Notes under the pieces: model-generated | The model's input: the letters and a program-made list of their open reading frames with translations, nothing else | Databases searched by the model: none | Told to the model about the DNA's origin: nothing | In this document: positions 12,174-22,076 of the stretch, one piece after another | Layout: each line of letters begins with the position of its first letter | How positions within the stretch are numbered: position 1 is the first letter of the stretch | Position numbers and translations under genes: made by a program | NCBI RefSeq assembly: GCF_015706575.1 | Contig: NW_024037072.1 | Coordinates: forward strand, 16,989,162-17,053,161 | Source: Patiria miniata | Taxonomy: Eukaryota > Echinodermata > Asteroidea > Valvatida > Asterinidae | Direction: 5' to 3' | Length of the DNA stretch: 64,000 nt

Positions 12174-12645
12174 CAATGAAATACAGGATTTTTACAGTAT
12201 TCACGAATGAACTAAAATTTGCACAGAAAAACATTCAAAATTCACAATCATTATTTCAGAAAAAAATCTTTATATTTAAAACACAGAATTGGACAATAAA
12301 AGTAATGATTCAGTCTTGACAAAAACCATTCTCATTTGTATCTGAATGCCTGTTTGTAATCTTTGATTCTCAACTAGCTCGATAGCTTCAAATGGCATTC
12401 CATGGAAAGCTGCAAAAACAGATTGTTTTAGCAAAATATGCATATTGTTCAAACCATGGATCAAGTTCATTTTCTTTTTCAAATGAGAGGAAGAACATGC
12501 TCGTCGCGTCGTTGATGAGTTAGATTTAATTGCTTTTAAGGAAAAATCATTAATTCAGTTTACTTTCTTTTTGACTCACCCTGTGGCACTTTGCCAAGTT
12601 TTTTTTTTTTATTAATTTTATTTAAGGTCAGTGATTAAGTGTTAC

Positions 12646-12972
12646 CTTCTACGTGAATTGTTGCGTTGATTCTTCCAACATAGAGATTCTCTGTTGAGGC
12701 CTTGCACTGCACTACACTGCCGTTCTCGATACTCACTGCAGGCAATGTAATAATGCTGGTGCTTGTTGTAACGCCTTGCTCATCCTGTATGCTACTGGTT
12801 CGGTCGGGCTTCACCTCCCGATTACCTACCGTCCAGATGAAAGATGCTTCGTCTCGCAGGTCAGGGACCTGACAGAGGAATGAGATGTCCTGCCCTTCTA
12901 CCGTTTTAGATATTCCGCCGAGGAGACGAAACTTTCTGTTCGAATCCCAGAATAAGACTGCGGCCGAGGAAT
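12646..12972 (-). CDS. Immunoglobulin-like domain exon (phase 1-1), partial gene
   Basis: On the minus strand an AG acceptor (TCTATTTAG) precedes 327 bp that end at a GTAAC donor. One frame is open: 2 nt, 108 codons, 1 nt, so both introns are phase 1. It reads ...ISKTVEGQDISFLCQVPD, then EASFIWTVGNREVKPDR, then TSTSIITLPAV, then NGSVVQCKAS. The Cys...Trp...Cys spacing, the VEGQDISFLC strand and the closing VxCKAS are those of an Ig-like domain in a surface or secreted protein. Other exons of its gene are not identified. The signal-peptide exon at 19760-19814, on the same strand, is phase-compatible with it. The Gypsy element lies just downstream. Confidence 0.75.
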
Positions 12973-13379
12973 CTAAATAGACAACAAAATACGTAAGCTA
13001 AACCCAGAATCGCTTGAATTAGGATGAAATTTGAGGATAAAACCATGTGACAAATTTTACGATGAAGACGTTTTGTTTCTAATTTCTAATAAAAATAAAT
13101 CGTTTTATTTATTTTTTCCCGACAACTATTTTTTAGAACATTTCATTTTACAATGAAGACACGATTTACATGATGGCATTATCAAACTTTATTGTATTAT
13201 TACATACAAGAGAAACGCTTAAAAATATCGCTAATTGCCGCCATCACTAAGTTAGCTTCCTAATATAAATAAGCACATATATTTTTTATAATGTGAATTG
13301 TGAGCCAACCGTAATTTTCCTCGGTTTTGTAGAAAAAAGTAACTAGACTTATTTTTGTGAACAAACACAGGGTAAACAC

Positions 13380-14470
13380 ACGTCATATCAATTGTAATCT
13401 ATAACACTTCCCGGTTAAGGTACATACAAACATTTTTAACCCAGTCGGACTTTAAGTTCTGGAAATATAGGCCTTTAAATTATGCGCCTATAATGTGACG
13501 TCACGTGACTCGTGATGACGTTATGATGACGTAAATGTTCGGCATACAACTTCAGATGCTGTTCCAAGTGTATACCGAGTATAAAGGCAATTGGATTACT
13601 TTTAGTGCCCAAAAAGTCGGTAACAAAAAAACAAAAAACACGTACAAATGCAATGTGCAAAAATGACTGAAAAAGAAAAAAGTAGAGCTATGCCTGTTCG
13701 ATGAACAGGACACAGCCTATTCCGCATTTTGAAAATAATACTATTATCACTATCTACCTACCCACCAAGTTTCAAGACAATCAGACTTACCCTTATAAGT
13801 GTTTTTAACAATCGCATTTTGATGACGTTATCGAGACGTCGCACATTTTTCAAAAAAGATTGCAGATGCCTATTACATAATAAACCTAATACAAAAATGA
13901 TTTTGAATTTAGCATGTTTGAAGCCAATCGGATAAATAAAAGTGTTGTAAGCAGAAGAAAATTGTAAATATTTCAAAAATCGTTAAAAATCTATCGATGA
14001 CGTCATCGTGACGTCATTTCAGATGTTGTGTACTGGTACTTTTATTTACCTACCGACCAGTTTCATGACGATTGGACATTCCCTTAAATGTGTTTTTAAA
14101 AAAATCGCATTTTCGATAACGTCATAATGACGTCACACAATTTTTACACTTTTTTGTGAATAAACATGTTACTTAACAAACATAATACAAAAAGAATTTT
14201 GAATTTAGCATATTGCATTCGTGAGATAGGGCTTAAAGGTCCAAAACTTCAAAAATCGATATAAAAATGACACGACGACATTATGATGAGGTCACTTTTA
14301 TTTTTACCTATAGCACATCCCGGTCAGCTTACATACCAATTTTCAACTTAATCGGACTTACAGTTCTTTAGATATAGGATCTCTGATCTTAAAGTTTGCA
14401 TGTTTAAGATGACGTCACGTGACCGATGATGACGTAATCGTGACGCCACTCGTCGGGACACAATCTCACT
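13380..14470. repeat. TGACGTCA-rich interspersed repeat, cluster 1
   Basis: Repeated modules carry paired TGACGTCA-like palindromes (about 13495, 13824, 13996, 14116, 14409). They share phrases such as CATCCCGGTCAGC, AGTTTCATGACGATTGGAC and CAGTTCTTTAGATATAGG with the 22-26 kb cluster. The segment 13500-13730 matches 23560-23760 closely. There is no coding frame. Confidence 0.75.
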
Positions 14471-14659
14471 ATGGGGTCGTTATATACTGGAAGTTTCATC
14501 AGAATACGAGTTTGTTTTGGGTGTAAATGAGAGTGAACCCGTTGATGATGATAATAAAAGTAACCATGATGGTTTGACACATGATTGTAGTGACTGTATT
14601 TCGTTCTTCCAGTAGGAAGGAGAACTTGGAAGGCTCCTCACAAAGATGGCGTCCATGGC

Positions 14660-15183
14660 GAACCAGATGAGCTGTATTGATAACTGAGGTGTCGATTCCC
14701 ACTATTTCTGGCATGACAAATCTGCTAAAATGGTATTCATTAAGTTTCGGGACCATTGTGACCTCAAAATTCAAAATGGTGGCTGGTAGCCATCTTGAAA
14801 AACACCAAAGTATTATATCCCTGGAACCAGAGCAGCAAAACAGACATTTAAGATGTTATTTTCAGTTAATTCTGGCATTATAATCCATTAGAATGGTTCT
14901 TTTGACGTTCGGGGACTACCAAATAGCAGGTCAAATAGCAGGTCATGGTAGTCCTGAAAAGTCACAAGAACCATTCTTATGGATTGTCATGCCAGAATTA
15001 ATTGAAAACAACATCTTAAATGTCTGTTTTGCTCCCCTGGTTCCAGAGATATAATACTTTGGTATTTTTCAAGATGGCTACCAGCCGCCATTTTTAATTT
15101 TGAGGTCACAATGGTCCCGAAACGCAATGAATACAAAAATAGTAGGAATCGACACCTCATATATCAAATGGCTTATCTGGTTC
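14660..15183. repeat. Large foldback (inverted repeat), arms ~240-260 bp
   Basis: The left arm (14660-14920) and right arm (14947-15183) are reverse complements over nearly their whole length with few mismatches. For example, GAGGTGTCGATTCC pairs with GGAATCGACACCTC, and GGGGACTACC with GGTAGTCC. The 26-nt loop holds two tandem AAATAGCAGGTC units. A transcript would form a long hairpin. It has no coding capacity. It could be a foldback transposon or a hairpin-RNA source. Confidence 0.85.
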
Positions 15184-15989
15184 CGGAGATATCACATATT
15201 TTATTGTTTTTTTTTTCAATTTTGAAAAACGTGCTATAAAGAAGTCTGCTGTCATTTTTTGGAGGTGTATAGGAACTTTGTTCTTCAAATTGGTCTTATT
15301 TGTCAAATCCATTCAGAAAAAAAAGGTATCCGCAACATGGTCACGGATTCCACTACTAAGCGGAATGTGATGGACCATGGTAGCAAGTTGACTTCGATAC
15401 TCCAGATTCGAGTCCTTAAATCATTGTTTTATTAATGTGCCATAGCTTTTCATTGCAAAGTATTTTCAAATATTATTTTCTTCTTTCTTTTTAAATTTTG
15501 TTGTTTCCAAGATTCATACCGAGCGATCATCATAAACCATATACATGTAAAGGTATCTAAACCATTTAATAAGTAAAACAAAATGCATTGAACTATCAAG
15601 ATATGCAAATATATTGTTTCTGAAATGAACAAAATCCAAAACCATGGCGAATCGACATGGACAATTTTCAAGCTGATTTTTTTTTTTCTGTTCGGTGTTC
15701 CTTGGCTGGGCTAATTTAATCTCTTTCTGCTGTATTAAGTTCTTGTAACATAAAGTTCATTGTAAATACACACAACATTGAAAGTCATATCATATTTTGT
15801 TATTTTGTGATGCACTGTGAAATGGTCAAACACTAAAATTAAATGTGTGAGCCTGATGTTTGACAAAGTTTAAGAAGACTGAAATGCTTGTAAATTTGAG
15901 GTTGCTGCTGATGATAAAGCATTCATCCATGATATCAGCTTTAGGCAAGCTAGCTAGGAGGCATGTACATGTACATGTACCCTGGGCAA
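15184..15989. other. No recognisable gene
   Basis: AT-rich sequence. Minus-strand frames at 15450-15671 and 15826-16047 show no recognisable domain and no coding signature. A short CATGTACATGTACATGTAC tract lies at about 15962. Confidence 0.5.
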
Positions 15990-17440
15990 TGCAAATGAAA
16001 TAGGAAATATTTTTACTTAACACCCCACCAAAATCGGTCAAGAACATCAGAATCTTAGAAAATAACCATTCATCTCTGTTCAGAACTGTATGACTTTACC
16101 CAGGAAATTGTGGTGCTATTCAAACGGAGAAAGTTTGTCTTTTCTGTGTTACATGTTCTTAGCACGGTGTACGGTCACTCAAGTGTGCGTATACATGTTG
16201 ATTTTTGCCTCTTGTTTCATGGATTTTGCTGACATAATTCTGTAAAGGTATGATAAACAGCATTGGTAATGACCAAAAACAAAAATCTTCAGTTTTCACC
16301 GGAAAGCTGATTAGTTATGAAGATGAGCACCAGTACCAATCTTCCTGTGAAATATTTCCATCTGAAATGTTGTCATCTTCAAGAAACTTGTATCTGAAGA
16401 CCTCCAAAAAAGACCTGGCTTATTTTGATATTGAACAATTAAAATAAGCATCATTTTTAATGTGCACAAAATCACTGTTAAAAAGAGAATAGTTTTTCAA
16501 TATTTTCTCGTGACTCACATGACGGATTGAGCTGAAACTTTCACAGGTTTGTAATTTCGTGTATATGTTGAATCACATAAAGTATGAACACTGCAGCCAT
16601 ATTGTCAGCTCTACCAATGATATATCTTACCTTTAAATAACAGGTTGCATGTGCCGCATGTTTAGACAGTTGTTATCAAGGGTGGATGGTTATTTTCCAA
16701 GATTTTGCTGTTTCTGACTAACTTTGGGTGGCCCATCTTTCCATATAAAATATGCTGGTAAGAAATCTTTCCCACGCCACACCTAGGCTTCGAGTTGTTC
16801 TGCTCATGACTGAATGACTCTGGTAGAATCTGTTATAGGGGCGGTACTAAATATGCCTATCAATTGTTTACCCCACCCCTCAACGCCCCCCCCCCCCGCC
16901 AACCCCGGGCTACACCACCTTTGAGGTGGGGATTTGTCCATGTTTCCCAAGTCCCAGGGAGGGGATTTTGGTTACCACACACTTGGGATATAAGTACATT
17001 GTCTGTTGCACTATAATATAAACCCGAAAGAATTAGGAAAGAGTTTACTTTAGTTTCCCCACCAAAGTTTGTCAGAAACAACAAAATCTTGGAAAATTAC
17101 CATCCATCCTTGATAACACTGAGTGTCTAAACGTGTGGCACAACCTGTTACTTACAGATTTATGGCAGCAAATCCGTGAAAAAGGAGGCAGAATTCAACA
17201 TGTATGTGCACACTTTGACTTTGAGTAACCGTACACTGTGCCGAGAACATCTAACACAGAAAACACAAACTTTCTTCCTCTATTATAGCACCAACATTTC
17301 ATGAATAAAGTCAGAAAATTCAAGATTGTGCCATGTGTTTATACAATTATGAACATAGATAGATGGTTTTTCCCAAGTATTTGATGTTCTTGACCGATTT
17401 TGGTGAAGGGTATTAAAATCTTTCCAAAAATTGATAGGCG
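15990..17440. repeat. Nested foldback element, ~1.45 kb
   Basis: Outer arms 15990-16240 and 17165-17440 are imperfect reverse complements (shared words CCGATTTTGGTG, AGAACAT, GTACACNGTGC). Inner arms 16640-16745 and 17040-17150 also pair (CAAGATTTTGCTGTTTCTGAC against GTCAGAAACAACAAAATCTTG). The left side carries about 390 bp (16250-16640) with no partner. A C-rich run lies at 16872-16900 near the centre. No coding function is supported. Confidence 0.7.
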
Positions 17441-17791
17441 CATAACACAACAGAATACTCTAGTCACTACCATATGGCGTAACATTATTTCTGTAGGGAC
17501 CTAGGCCTCAAGGCTCAAATAAAACAAGTCAGACATTATGGGCAAGTCACCATATAATCACTCATAATTTATGACTAAAACAATAATTTAGTGCTACATG
17601 AACAAAAACGAAATTATAGAGATGACAAGGCAACTCAGCAGAGTGTAATCCATCTCAATAAACGAACCTAACTAAGGCATTGCAATGTACATTATGGCAT
17701 TGGCTCGTTTAACAACGATTTTTGTGAATGTAATGATGGGCGCCCTCGTTCAATTTCGATGGGAATCATGCAACTGGATGAATTATGTAAC

Positions 17792-18276
17792 GGCGACACC
17801 GTTCGTACGACACGATGCACGACGCGACGTGCGACACAACTCACGAAGTGACGCACGATGGTACGACGCGACGTACGACGTGACGTGCAGCGGTACGACG
17901 CGACGGGCGACGGAAGGAGCCACGTTTAGACAGAAAGATACCGTCGTACCGTCGCGTCGCGTCGCGCATGGGAGAGGCGCAGAGGTTTGTCGTAATAGTA
18001 CACCATACATATCACCAAGGCCAAATCGTGGGACTAAAAATAAAAAAATAAAAAAAAAATTACAACCTCTTGAGGGGCTCATATCTTTTGTCACGACCGA
18101 CGGCAAGACGCGACGCTCATTTGTCGTCTTTAGAATAACATAAGAGGCATATGGTCACCTCGGTAAACATTAAACCATTCGCGATGTGGACGTCGCGTCT
18201 TACCGTCGGCCGTCGCGTCGTGCCGTCGCGTCGTGCCATCGCAGTGCGTGATGAAGAGGCGACGAGTTGTGTCGCC
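17792..18276. mobile_element. CpG-rich element with ACGACGCGACG subterminal repeats
   Basis: In AT-rich surroundings this stretch has a dense block of ACGACGCGACGT-like words at 17805-17960, and the reverse complements (CGTCGCGTCGTGCCGTCG) at 17945-17972 and 18185-18240. It is bounded by GGCGACAC (17792) and its inverse GTGTCGCC (18269-18276). Inverted ends with subterminal repeats suggest a non-autonomous DNA transposon. The frames across it (17685-18143 and 17783-18106) are artefacts of the repeat. Confidence 0.55.
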
Positions 18277-18391
18277 TACAGTAGCCTACACTCCATCTTT
18301 CATTGCGCCATAAAGGTGCCTTCTACTTCAAAAGAATAAACCATTAACACCCGATTACATACCGAATTCTGTAAAAAGTACATAAACTAAT

Positions 18392-19814
18392 TTACGTGCC
18401 CTTTATTTTATTATAATGATAGCTGTAATTACAATTAGACGGCACGCTGGCAGCCCACAGGATAAATCGACCATGTGGCATGACACGATCATCATCAGTG
18501 AGCCTCAGCCACATTGCAGGTCCATGGGAGAGTGTATCTGGACCATTTCTCTCCGTGGACTCAAACAACATTGTTGCTAGGTCCGTGCTGTCGATGCCGT
18601 CACCACCCTTCAATTTACCACTCTCACTCGTGTCGAAAGTCGAGGAAATGACATGAATCCGCCAACCCTCGACTGTCTGGATAATCCAGCTGATTTCCCA
18701 GACATCGGCATAGACATTTGGGTAGTAAGGTGATGTTATTCGTGCCGTCTCGTACGGCCCTAAAAACAAGTTGACAGTCTTGGAGGATCCATCCGTACCT
18801 GAAATAATTATGGAAAAATACCACTTCCAAATGAAGCCCTTCGTTTATTATCAATGGGTTAAAAATAGTTACACATATTTAATTACAGGGTTTTTTCGAA
18901 ATGCGTTGTTTATTTACTGGCAACTTAATGGGGTGTGATTGACATGTTGTTGAATTGATTGAAACTTGTGAAATTGTGACAAGCAAAGCAATGCCAATGT
19001 TAAGGTTATTATCTAACTTTCCAACAACCCACATAATAACTCTAAAAACGGAGAACGAACAGCACAAAAGCTTTAAATGAGCCGTCTTTATGTATTGTTA
19101 GCATGCCAGTTTGGATAAGATCTATATTGCATATGCCATGTGGTGTCCCCGCCCCCCTCCCTCGGCTTTTCGAATTTCCACGACTGAGCGATTTTAGGTT
19201 TGTTTTCATCCCCCATCCCTCTCTTGGATTTATGCCACTGATTACATGGTCTATGCCTGGCATAGAAGTTGATTTCTAACTAGCGAAACTAGGAATTAGA
19301 CTACCCTGAGAGAAACCTTTCAATGCAGGTCGAAATTCCCATTAAAAAAATCAACGAAGGGCAAGTTTGAATATTCACTCTTTGGAAATACTACTTAAGG
19401 GAGGAACGTTCGTGTAACTGATGACGTACGCTAGTCGCGTTACCTCAGACATACACAATGTGTAACCCAGGAGGTACAGTCTGATTTTGGGGGGCCAAGG
19501 TTTAGAAATGATTCGACACTAGCAAAGTTTCAAAGCTTCGTAATGAAGTCCTTGAAAAATGTAGAGCCTGTTACATAACCAGAAGTCGGCATATCATAGT
19601 GCTACTCTGTTTGGCACGCAACATCCAAACTGTACTTTTACTTTAAAAACACATTAGGAAATAAATGACAGTTGAATGTTTTGTTCAAAACATTTGAGCT
19701 TAGGAAACCTTTGAGGATAGATATGACCAAATCTCAAAAAGAAAAAAAAATCAACCTACCTCGTAAAACTGAAACCAGCAAAACCACAACGATCATCATG
19801 GTGGGAGACCCCAT
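18392..19814 (-). CDS. Small secreted CUB-domain protein, two exons, 153 aa
   Basis: Exon 1 (19814-19760) starts with ATG and encodes MGSPTMMIVVVLLVSVLR plus one base, then a GTAGGT donor. This is a hydrophobic signal peptide. Exon 2 (18798-18392) follows a TTTCAG acceptor, starts with two bases that complete a glycine codon, and ends at TAA (18392-18394). The coding length is 462 nt, exactly 154 codons. Exon 2 reads TDGSSKTVNLFLGPYETARITSPYYPN in two parts, then WEISWIIQTVEGWRIHV, then FESTERNGPDTLS, then MWLRLTDDDRVMPHGRFIL. The SPxYPN...W.I motif and the late L.F/L.TDD block mark a CUB domain (extracellular protein-protein binding). No membrane segment follows, so the product is probably secreted. 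The frame is intact. Confidence 0.8.
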
Positions 19815-20460
19815 TGTCCTAGGATTGAAGTTCTAGGATTAAAAATAAAAATAACTTTAGAATTATTAGTCAATCATAAATTCTGTTCAGCCAAATTTGT
19901 TCTGAGGAGACACATCCTCCCCCCCCCCAAACAAAAATGAAAGCATTGTCATTGCTCAGTGGAGGGATGCAATGTGCACATTGGTCTACTAAAAGTCAGT
20001 TTTGTGGCATTGTAGGCCTATGCATGTTTAAATGGTACAATTCTTTTACGAAACTGTCTCAACACTTTCATGTGATCGTCTCAAGAAACAACCTTTGCTT
20101 GTCTGAATTGCATTGCTTCTTTGTTATGTAAGAATAGGGTTGATTTGAGAGTGCCAGCACATACACAATTCATCTTGTACCTCTGTCATAAACTTCAGTG
20201 TTAATATCCAAGTCTTTAAGTCAACTCCATTTTATTAGTATGAAAAATAACTTTTCTAAATGGACAATGATGTGACCTGCCCCCACAAAATGAGTGTAAA
20301 AATGGCTTGTCGCCAAAGTGAGATATTAGCGTTTCTGAATTCAGTAGAAAAAGATCATTCCAATGGTGGCCAGCATTTGGGGATGCAAATAGCACTAAAA
20401 TCTGCTTAGGTTTGAGAAAGTCACACTTTGTTTTCGCCCATACCTGCTAATGGATAGTAT
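19815..20460. other. Upstream region of the CUB gene; no other gene seen
   Basis: Presumed 5' flank of the minus-strand CUB gene. No clear TATA box could be assigned. A C-run lies at 19918-19928. The plus frame at 19937-20131 has no recognisable domain. Confidence 0.4.
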
Positions 20461-20623
20461 ACAAATATTGAATGCTTCGAGTGGTGTAGTAAAACTAGCC
20501 TCCCGAGGTGATCCATGGATATTCTATTTTCCCGAGGCGAAGCCGAGGGAAAATAGATTGATCCATGGATCACCGAGGGAGGCTAGTTTTACTACACCAC
20601 GAGATAAAGCATTCAATATTTGT
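20461..20623. repeat. Long palindrome with CGAGGCGAAGCCGAGG centre
   Basis: The arms pair almost completely: ACAAATATTGAATGCTT at the left pairs with AAGCATTCAATATTTGT at the right, and GTAAAACTAGCCTCCC with GGGAGGCTAGTTTTAC. The centre is GAGGCGAAGCCGAGG. A structurally similar palindrome with GACGCGAAGCCGTGG at its centre lies at 57719-57808. Confidence 0.85.
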
Positions 20624-20624
20624 T

Positions 20625-21020
20625 TTATAACACTTCACCCACAGATTCTGCTTGATTTTAATATTTTAAATTATTTAAATCTGAACACAGCTGAAATAAA
20701 TTCAATTTCAACATAAAATTGGTGGAAAATGTATTTCTCTCTTAAAAACTAGCCCTTCACGAAATGTTTGAACCCAAGTCTGCGGCGCGCTCTCTTCGGA
20801 ATAATACGCGCTACACACAACGCGCAACAAACACACCAGCATGCATTTGCAAACAAATTCCGCGCCGTGGAAATAGTACTTTGGTTGCTAATGGTATAGT
20901 ACTTTGGTTGCTATGCGCATAGTACTTTTGACGGGCACAGAAAGATAGCAAAATTAGAAAGTAACATGTGACTCGCTCTCGGCCAATCAAGACACAGAAT
21001 CTGTGGGTGAGGTGTTATAA
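20625..21020. mobile_element. MITE-like element, 26-bp TIRs (396 bp)
   Basis: TTATAACACTTCACCCACAG... at 20625-20650 is matched by its reverse complement at 20995-21020 with one mismatch, and the match continues inward into CTTGATT with a small indel. The interior has no ORF. It holds a tandem ATAGTACTTTGGTTGCTA pair near 20872-20910. It abuts the palindrome at 20461-20623, so the two may form one composite element. Confidence 0.75.
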
Positions 21021-21320
21021 TTCCCAATAGCTGCCATCTTTGCCAGCAACTTGGTATTGTGCTGCAAAGTTACAATATTTCTGTGCAGCCGATCTGAGTA
21101 CACTCAGGGACGAACGTGTAACGCATAATTGTGAGTTCAAAAGTTGTTATTCTTTCATTGCCCGTAAAGATGGCTTACATAAAATTTCCTGACGTAAAGT
21201 GGGAACTATCTATAATGTTTGGGTACTTCACTCTCATTTTGTGAAAACAGGTCACATCAGCTTCTTTATGGGTTGGTTTTGTTATTAATGGTCACTTTTA
21301 AATTTAATTCATATCTTTAG

Positions 21321-21452
21321 GCAAGAAGACTTCATTCCAAGAGGATGGTCAAGGGTTTGCAGCTGGCATTTTCTGCATGGAAAAGGTGTTGGGCCGGTTC
21401 GATTCCCATGGAATGATGGCAAATATTTCAACTCTCCAAGTCCAGAGAAACG
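21321..21452 (+). CDS. THAP-like zinc-finger exon (phase 2-2), partial gene
   Basis: A 132-bp segment is bounded by ATATCTTTAG and GTAAGA. The open frame is 1 nt, 43 codons, 2 nt, and reads QEDFIPRGWSRVCSWHFLHG, then KGVGPVRFPWNDGKYFN. The W/S-RVC-x2-HF core matches the second half (C-x2-H) of THAP zinc fingers, which bind DNA and often sit at the N-terminus of transposase-derived proteins. The first Cys pair would lie in an upstream exon I did not find. The DDE transposase exon at 26.8 kb is on the same strand, and the two may be one gene. That is inference. Confidence 0.55.
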
Positions 21453-22076
21453 GTAAGACATAAATGTATGAAAGCACCATTTAGAGGCACAAACTTTGTT
21501 TCAACTGGTCCCTCTAGTTTATTTTATTTTTAAAATAATCATAAGGGGTTGTGTTAGTGTGTTGTTGGGAACGAGAAATTATCAAGATGATGTGAAATGT
21601 TTGTATTATGATTACCAGATCACTAGTTTCACTTTCATGAATCTAGAAAAGATTTTTTGTTTTCTTTTTAGAACAAATTTATACATGAGCAAGGATTTTT
21701 GTCTGAAAGTGTTGTTTGTTTATTTAGGGAACAATAGTGTGAAGACCCAGCTTTCACTCAATGGTTGGATGCTGGCTGCTGGCGACGAGGTTCACACACT
21801 GTTTTCCCAATTAATAAATAACATTTTCATGAAAGAAACGGTTAAAACTTTCAAATGTGTTTAATTTAATTGTTTTCATTATTATTGTTTCTTTTTGTTC
21901 CAAAGGAAAACAAGAGTTTACTAGACATATGTTTGTGGACAAACATAGGGCTGTTTCGGTAGCTTTTTGTGACATGTGGCATGTGTTCCATCAACGAAGG
22001 ATGTGTAGTTCTGTTTATAATAAATGGTGGCATATAAATGTAATATGTGATTCCATTCGCATAGGGCTTTGAATTA
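21453..22076. other. No supported gene; open frame 21496-21864
   Basis: A 122-codon frame with a hydrophobic start (21496-21864) and another at 21857-22072 are present. I see no domain, no splice-bounded exon and no clear coding composition. Probably intron of the THAP-containing gene or intergenic. Confidence 0.4.

Noticed and set aside
17685..18143. 152-codon Arg-rich frame and its 107-codon antisense
   Set aside because: Produced by the ACGACGCGACG repeat, which is open in several frames on both strands.
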